Assembly (NCBI GenBank): GCA_021154515.1
Contig: JAJKIL010000407.1
Span: forward strand, 1-9,087
Length of the DNA stretch: 9,087 nt
Direction: 5' to 3'
Source of the DNA: Niastella sp.
GTDB taxonomy: Bacteria; Bacteroidota; Bacteroidia; Chitinophagales; Chitinophagaceae
Below the pieces are notes generated by a model. That model did no database searches and was not told the origin of the DNA. It saw only the letters and a program-made list of their open reading frames with translations. The position numbers and the translations under genes are program-made. This document shows, piece after piece, positions 8,140-9,087 of this stretch (the stretch's first letter is position 1; every line of letters begins with the position of its first letter).

Positions 8140-8160
8140 GGCAAAGGGCAGAGGGCAAAA
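8140..8160 (+). repeat. Three tandem 7-nt G-rich units after the first DGPF gene
   Basis: Immediately after the stop codon lie three units: GGCAAAG, GGCAGAG and GGCAAAA. It is a short imperfect tandem repeat in non-coding DNA. No function is evident; it may be a slippage product or a fragment of a dispersed intergenic repeat. Confidence 0.5.
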
Positions 8161-8220
8161 CCGCGACGCGGCAAACTCTAAAAGGATATCCAATAGCCAG
8201 ATTGAATAAAATAAAAATTT

Positions 8221-8259
8221 AAAACAAAAATGTCCCTATTAATGGGGCATTTTTGTTTT
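8221..8259 (+). terminator. Terminator-like hairpin between the two DGPF genes
   Basis: The left arm AAAACAAAAATGTCCC (8221-8236) pairs with the right arm GGGGCATTTTTGTTTT (8244-8259) over 16 bp with one G-U wobble and a 7-nt loop. The right arm supplies the T-tract, giving the form of an intrinsic terminator; the A-tract on the left could let it act on the other strand too. It lies 82 nt after the first DGPF stop and 39 nt before the second DGPF start, so it could end the first transcript or attenuate read-through. An upstream ATG at 8230 falls inside the stem, which argues against that start for the second gene. Confidence 0.65.
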
Positions 8260-8298
8260 AAGGGTGTTAAAACGATCAATCATTTAAAAAGCAAAAAA

Positions 8299-8661
8299 AT
8301 GAAAGAGTTTATGTTATTGATCCGCACACAAGGGGATCACCTGGCGGAATTGTCGCCGGAACAACAGCAGCAACACCTTAAAAAAGTAATGACTTATATG
8401 GGTGGGTTGATGCAAAGCGGTAAATTAAACAGCGCACAACCGCTCGATATGGAGGGCGTAATTATATCAGGCGCGGCAGGCAAATTGAAAGACGGGCCGT
8501 TTAATGAAACAAAAGAAGTAATTGCCGGCTATTTTCTGGTGCAGGCGAACAGCCTCGAAGAAGCCATTCAAATAGCAAAAGAAAATCCGGTATTTGAAGA
8601 TGGCACGGGCGCCAGAATTGAAGTACGACCCATTAAAGTAATGGAAGGCATTAATGGCTAA
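8299..8661 (+). CDS. DGPF/YCII-related domain protein, paralog 2 (canonical DGPF)
   Basis: A 120-residue protein of the same family as the preceding gene: MKEFMLLIRTQGDH, SAQPLD at 45-50, canonical DGPF at 65-68, then NETKEVIAGYFLV and EEAIQIAKENPVF. By hand alignment about 60 of 118 positions are identical between the paralogs, including an unbroken 15-residue block PFNETKEVIAGYFLV. The ATG at 8299 is preferred over one at 8230: it aligns exactly with paralog 1, has an A-rich leader (AAAAAGCAAAAAA), and the upstream ATG lies in a hairpin. Cytoplasmic, with no signal peptide. Its function is unknown; the context suggests the ECF42 regulon. Because a hairpin separates it from the first paralog, it may be expressed from its own promoter or by partial read-through; no clear promoter is visible in the 40 nt ahead of it. 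Confidence 0.93.
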   Translation: MKEFMLLIRTQGDHLAELSPEQQQQHLKKVMTYMGGLMQSGKLNSAQPLDMEGVIISGAAGKLKDGPFNETKEVIAGYFLVQANSLEEAIQIAKENPVFEDGTGARIEVRPIKVMEGING

Positions 8662-8663
8662 AT

Positions 8664-8702
8664 AAAACAAGGTGTCCCGATTAAATCGGGACACCTTGTT
8701 TT
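8664..8702. terminator. Bidirectional intrinsic terminator between convergent genes
   Basis: AAAACAAGGTGTCCCGAT (8664-8681) and its exact reverse complement (8685-8702) form a perfect 18-bp stem with a 3-nt loop, flanked by A and T tracts on either side. It starts two bases after the second DGPF stop codon and ends 17 nt before the stop of the convergent gene, so it can serve transcripts from both strands. Confidence 0.88.
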
Positions 8703-8719
8703 TATTACCTTACTATTTT

Positions 8720-9087
8720 TTACTCCAGTTCATGGCGGCCATCATCAGCAACTTTGGTTCCATCGGCTACTTTGTAAATGCGTAGGGCCAGGTATGGTTT
8801 GGCCGGCAGTTTTATCGATGCCTTGTTCTTTTCCATGAACTGATACCGGTTATCGGGCATGGGCACTACTTCAAACGCTGCGTCAACCGGCGTAATGATC
8901 ATGTTCCAGGTATCGATGATATCCACCTTAAATTTTGCGCCGTTGGTGAGGTCCCTTTTAGGCAACAAAAATTCCCATTGGGTTAATTTATTCTTGCAAA
9001 AAAAACCCAGGTAATACCCCCCTTCTTTACCCGCCATATTTGTCTCCCAGTATTGATCTATCGGATCAAATCCTCCCTTAGGACCGC
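8720..9087 (-). CDS. C-terminal end of a DUF5605-type putative glycosidase, N-terminus outside window
   Basis: The frame is open from the right edge to a TAA at 8722-8720, giving about 121 visible residues. The apparent ATG at 9037 is internal: upstream codons continue in frame as GPKGGFDPIDQYWETN with no stop. I recognise the style of the DUF5605 C-terminal domain (GPKGG, DQYWETNMAGKEGGYYLGFF, WEFLLPK, KVDIIDTWNMIITPV, IKLPAKPYLALRI). This beta-sandwich module ends DUF5060/DUF4038-type proteins that are putative glycoside hydrolases common in Bacteroidota. The catalytic part would lie beyond the window, so enzyme activity and signal peptide cannot be judged. It converges on the DGPF cassette and shares its terminator. 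The neighbouring SusC/SusD operon makes a glycan role plausible. The domain name is from memory of the family pattern. Confidence 0.8.
   Translation of the reverse strand, partial: GPKGGFDPIDQYWETNMAGKEGGYYLGFFCKNKLTQWEFLLPKRDLTNGAKFKVDIIDTWNMIITPVDAAFEVVPMPDNRYQFMEKNKASIKLPAKPYLALRIYKVADGTKVADDGRHELE

Noticed and set aside
8161..8171. CCGCGACGCGG palindrome
   Set aside because: A one-base centre leaves only a 3-bp stem with a usable loop; no T-tract follows and nothing suggests a site.
8230..8298. N-terminal extension of the second DGPF protein from an ATG
   Set aside because: The ATG is within a terminator-like stem and the extension is not conserved; MKEF at 8299 aligns with paralog 1.
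9035..9037. ATG at 9037 as the start of a small 105-residue gene
   Set aside because: The frame continues upstream without a stop to the window edge, with conserved residues (GPKGG, DQYWETN), so this Met is internal.

Overview
The window reads as a chromosomal segment from a Bacteroidota bacterium, most likely Chitinophagaceae (Chitinophaga/Niastella-like). The basis is a SusC/SusD outer-membrane pair, a FecI/FecR-type sigma/anti-sigma pair whose anti-sigma ends in a DUF4974-like domain, starts with A/T-rich leaders instead of strong Shine-Dalgarno sequences, and a TAnnTTTG-type promoter box. The genus is inferred from protein style only.

Region 1 (1-6305, all minus strand) is a nutrient-uptake operon, read from right to left: an ECF sigma factor (6305-5727), its FecR-like membrane anti-sigma (about 5694-4627), a SusC/RagA TonB-dependent transporter (4581-1255) and a SusD/RagB glycan-binding lipoprotein (1232-1, cut by the window edge). 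Gaps are short (about 32, 45 and 22 nt), which suggests one transcript. SusC is the outer-membrane channel, SusD the surface lid, and FecR plus sigma the switch that couples substrate to expression. SusC carries no recognisable N-terminal STN signalling domain, so the usual FecA-like signalling route is not evident.

Region 2 (6306-6414) is a 109-nt divergent intergenic region between two unrelated sigma-factor genes. On the minus strand it holds a full TAnnTTTG -7 box, overlapped by a short palindrome.

Region 3 (6415-8661, plus strand) is an ECF42-type cassette: a 430-residue sigma factor with a long helical/TPR-like C-terminal extension, followed by two tandem paralogous DGPF/YCII-related proteins (118 and 120 residues). 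The first paralog has DAPF in place of DGPF. The leaders of the two paralogs share sequence blocks, as expected of a tandem duplication. A strong terminator-like hairpin lies between them, and a perfect 18-bp bidirectional terminator closes the cassette.

Region 4 (8720-9087, minus strand) is the C-terminal end of a gene entering from the right. It resembles the DUF5605 C-terminal domain of DUF5060/DUF4038-type putative glycosidases, which fits a carbohydrate-utilisation neighbourhood.

No tRNA, rRNA, CRISPR array, insertion sequence or phage gene was seen. No stretch longer than 300 nt lacks a gene.
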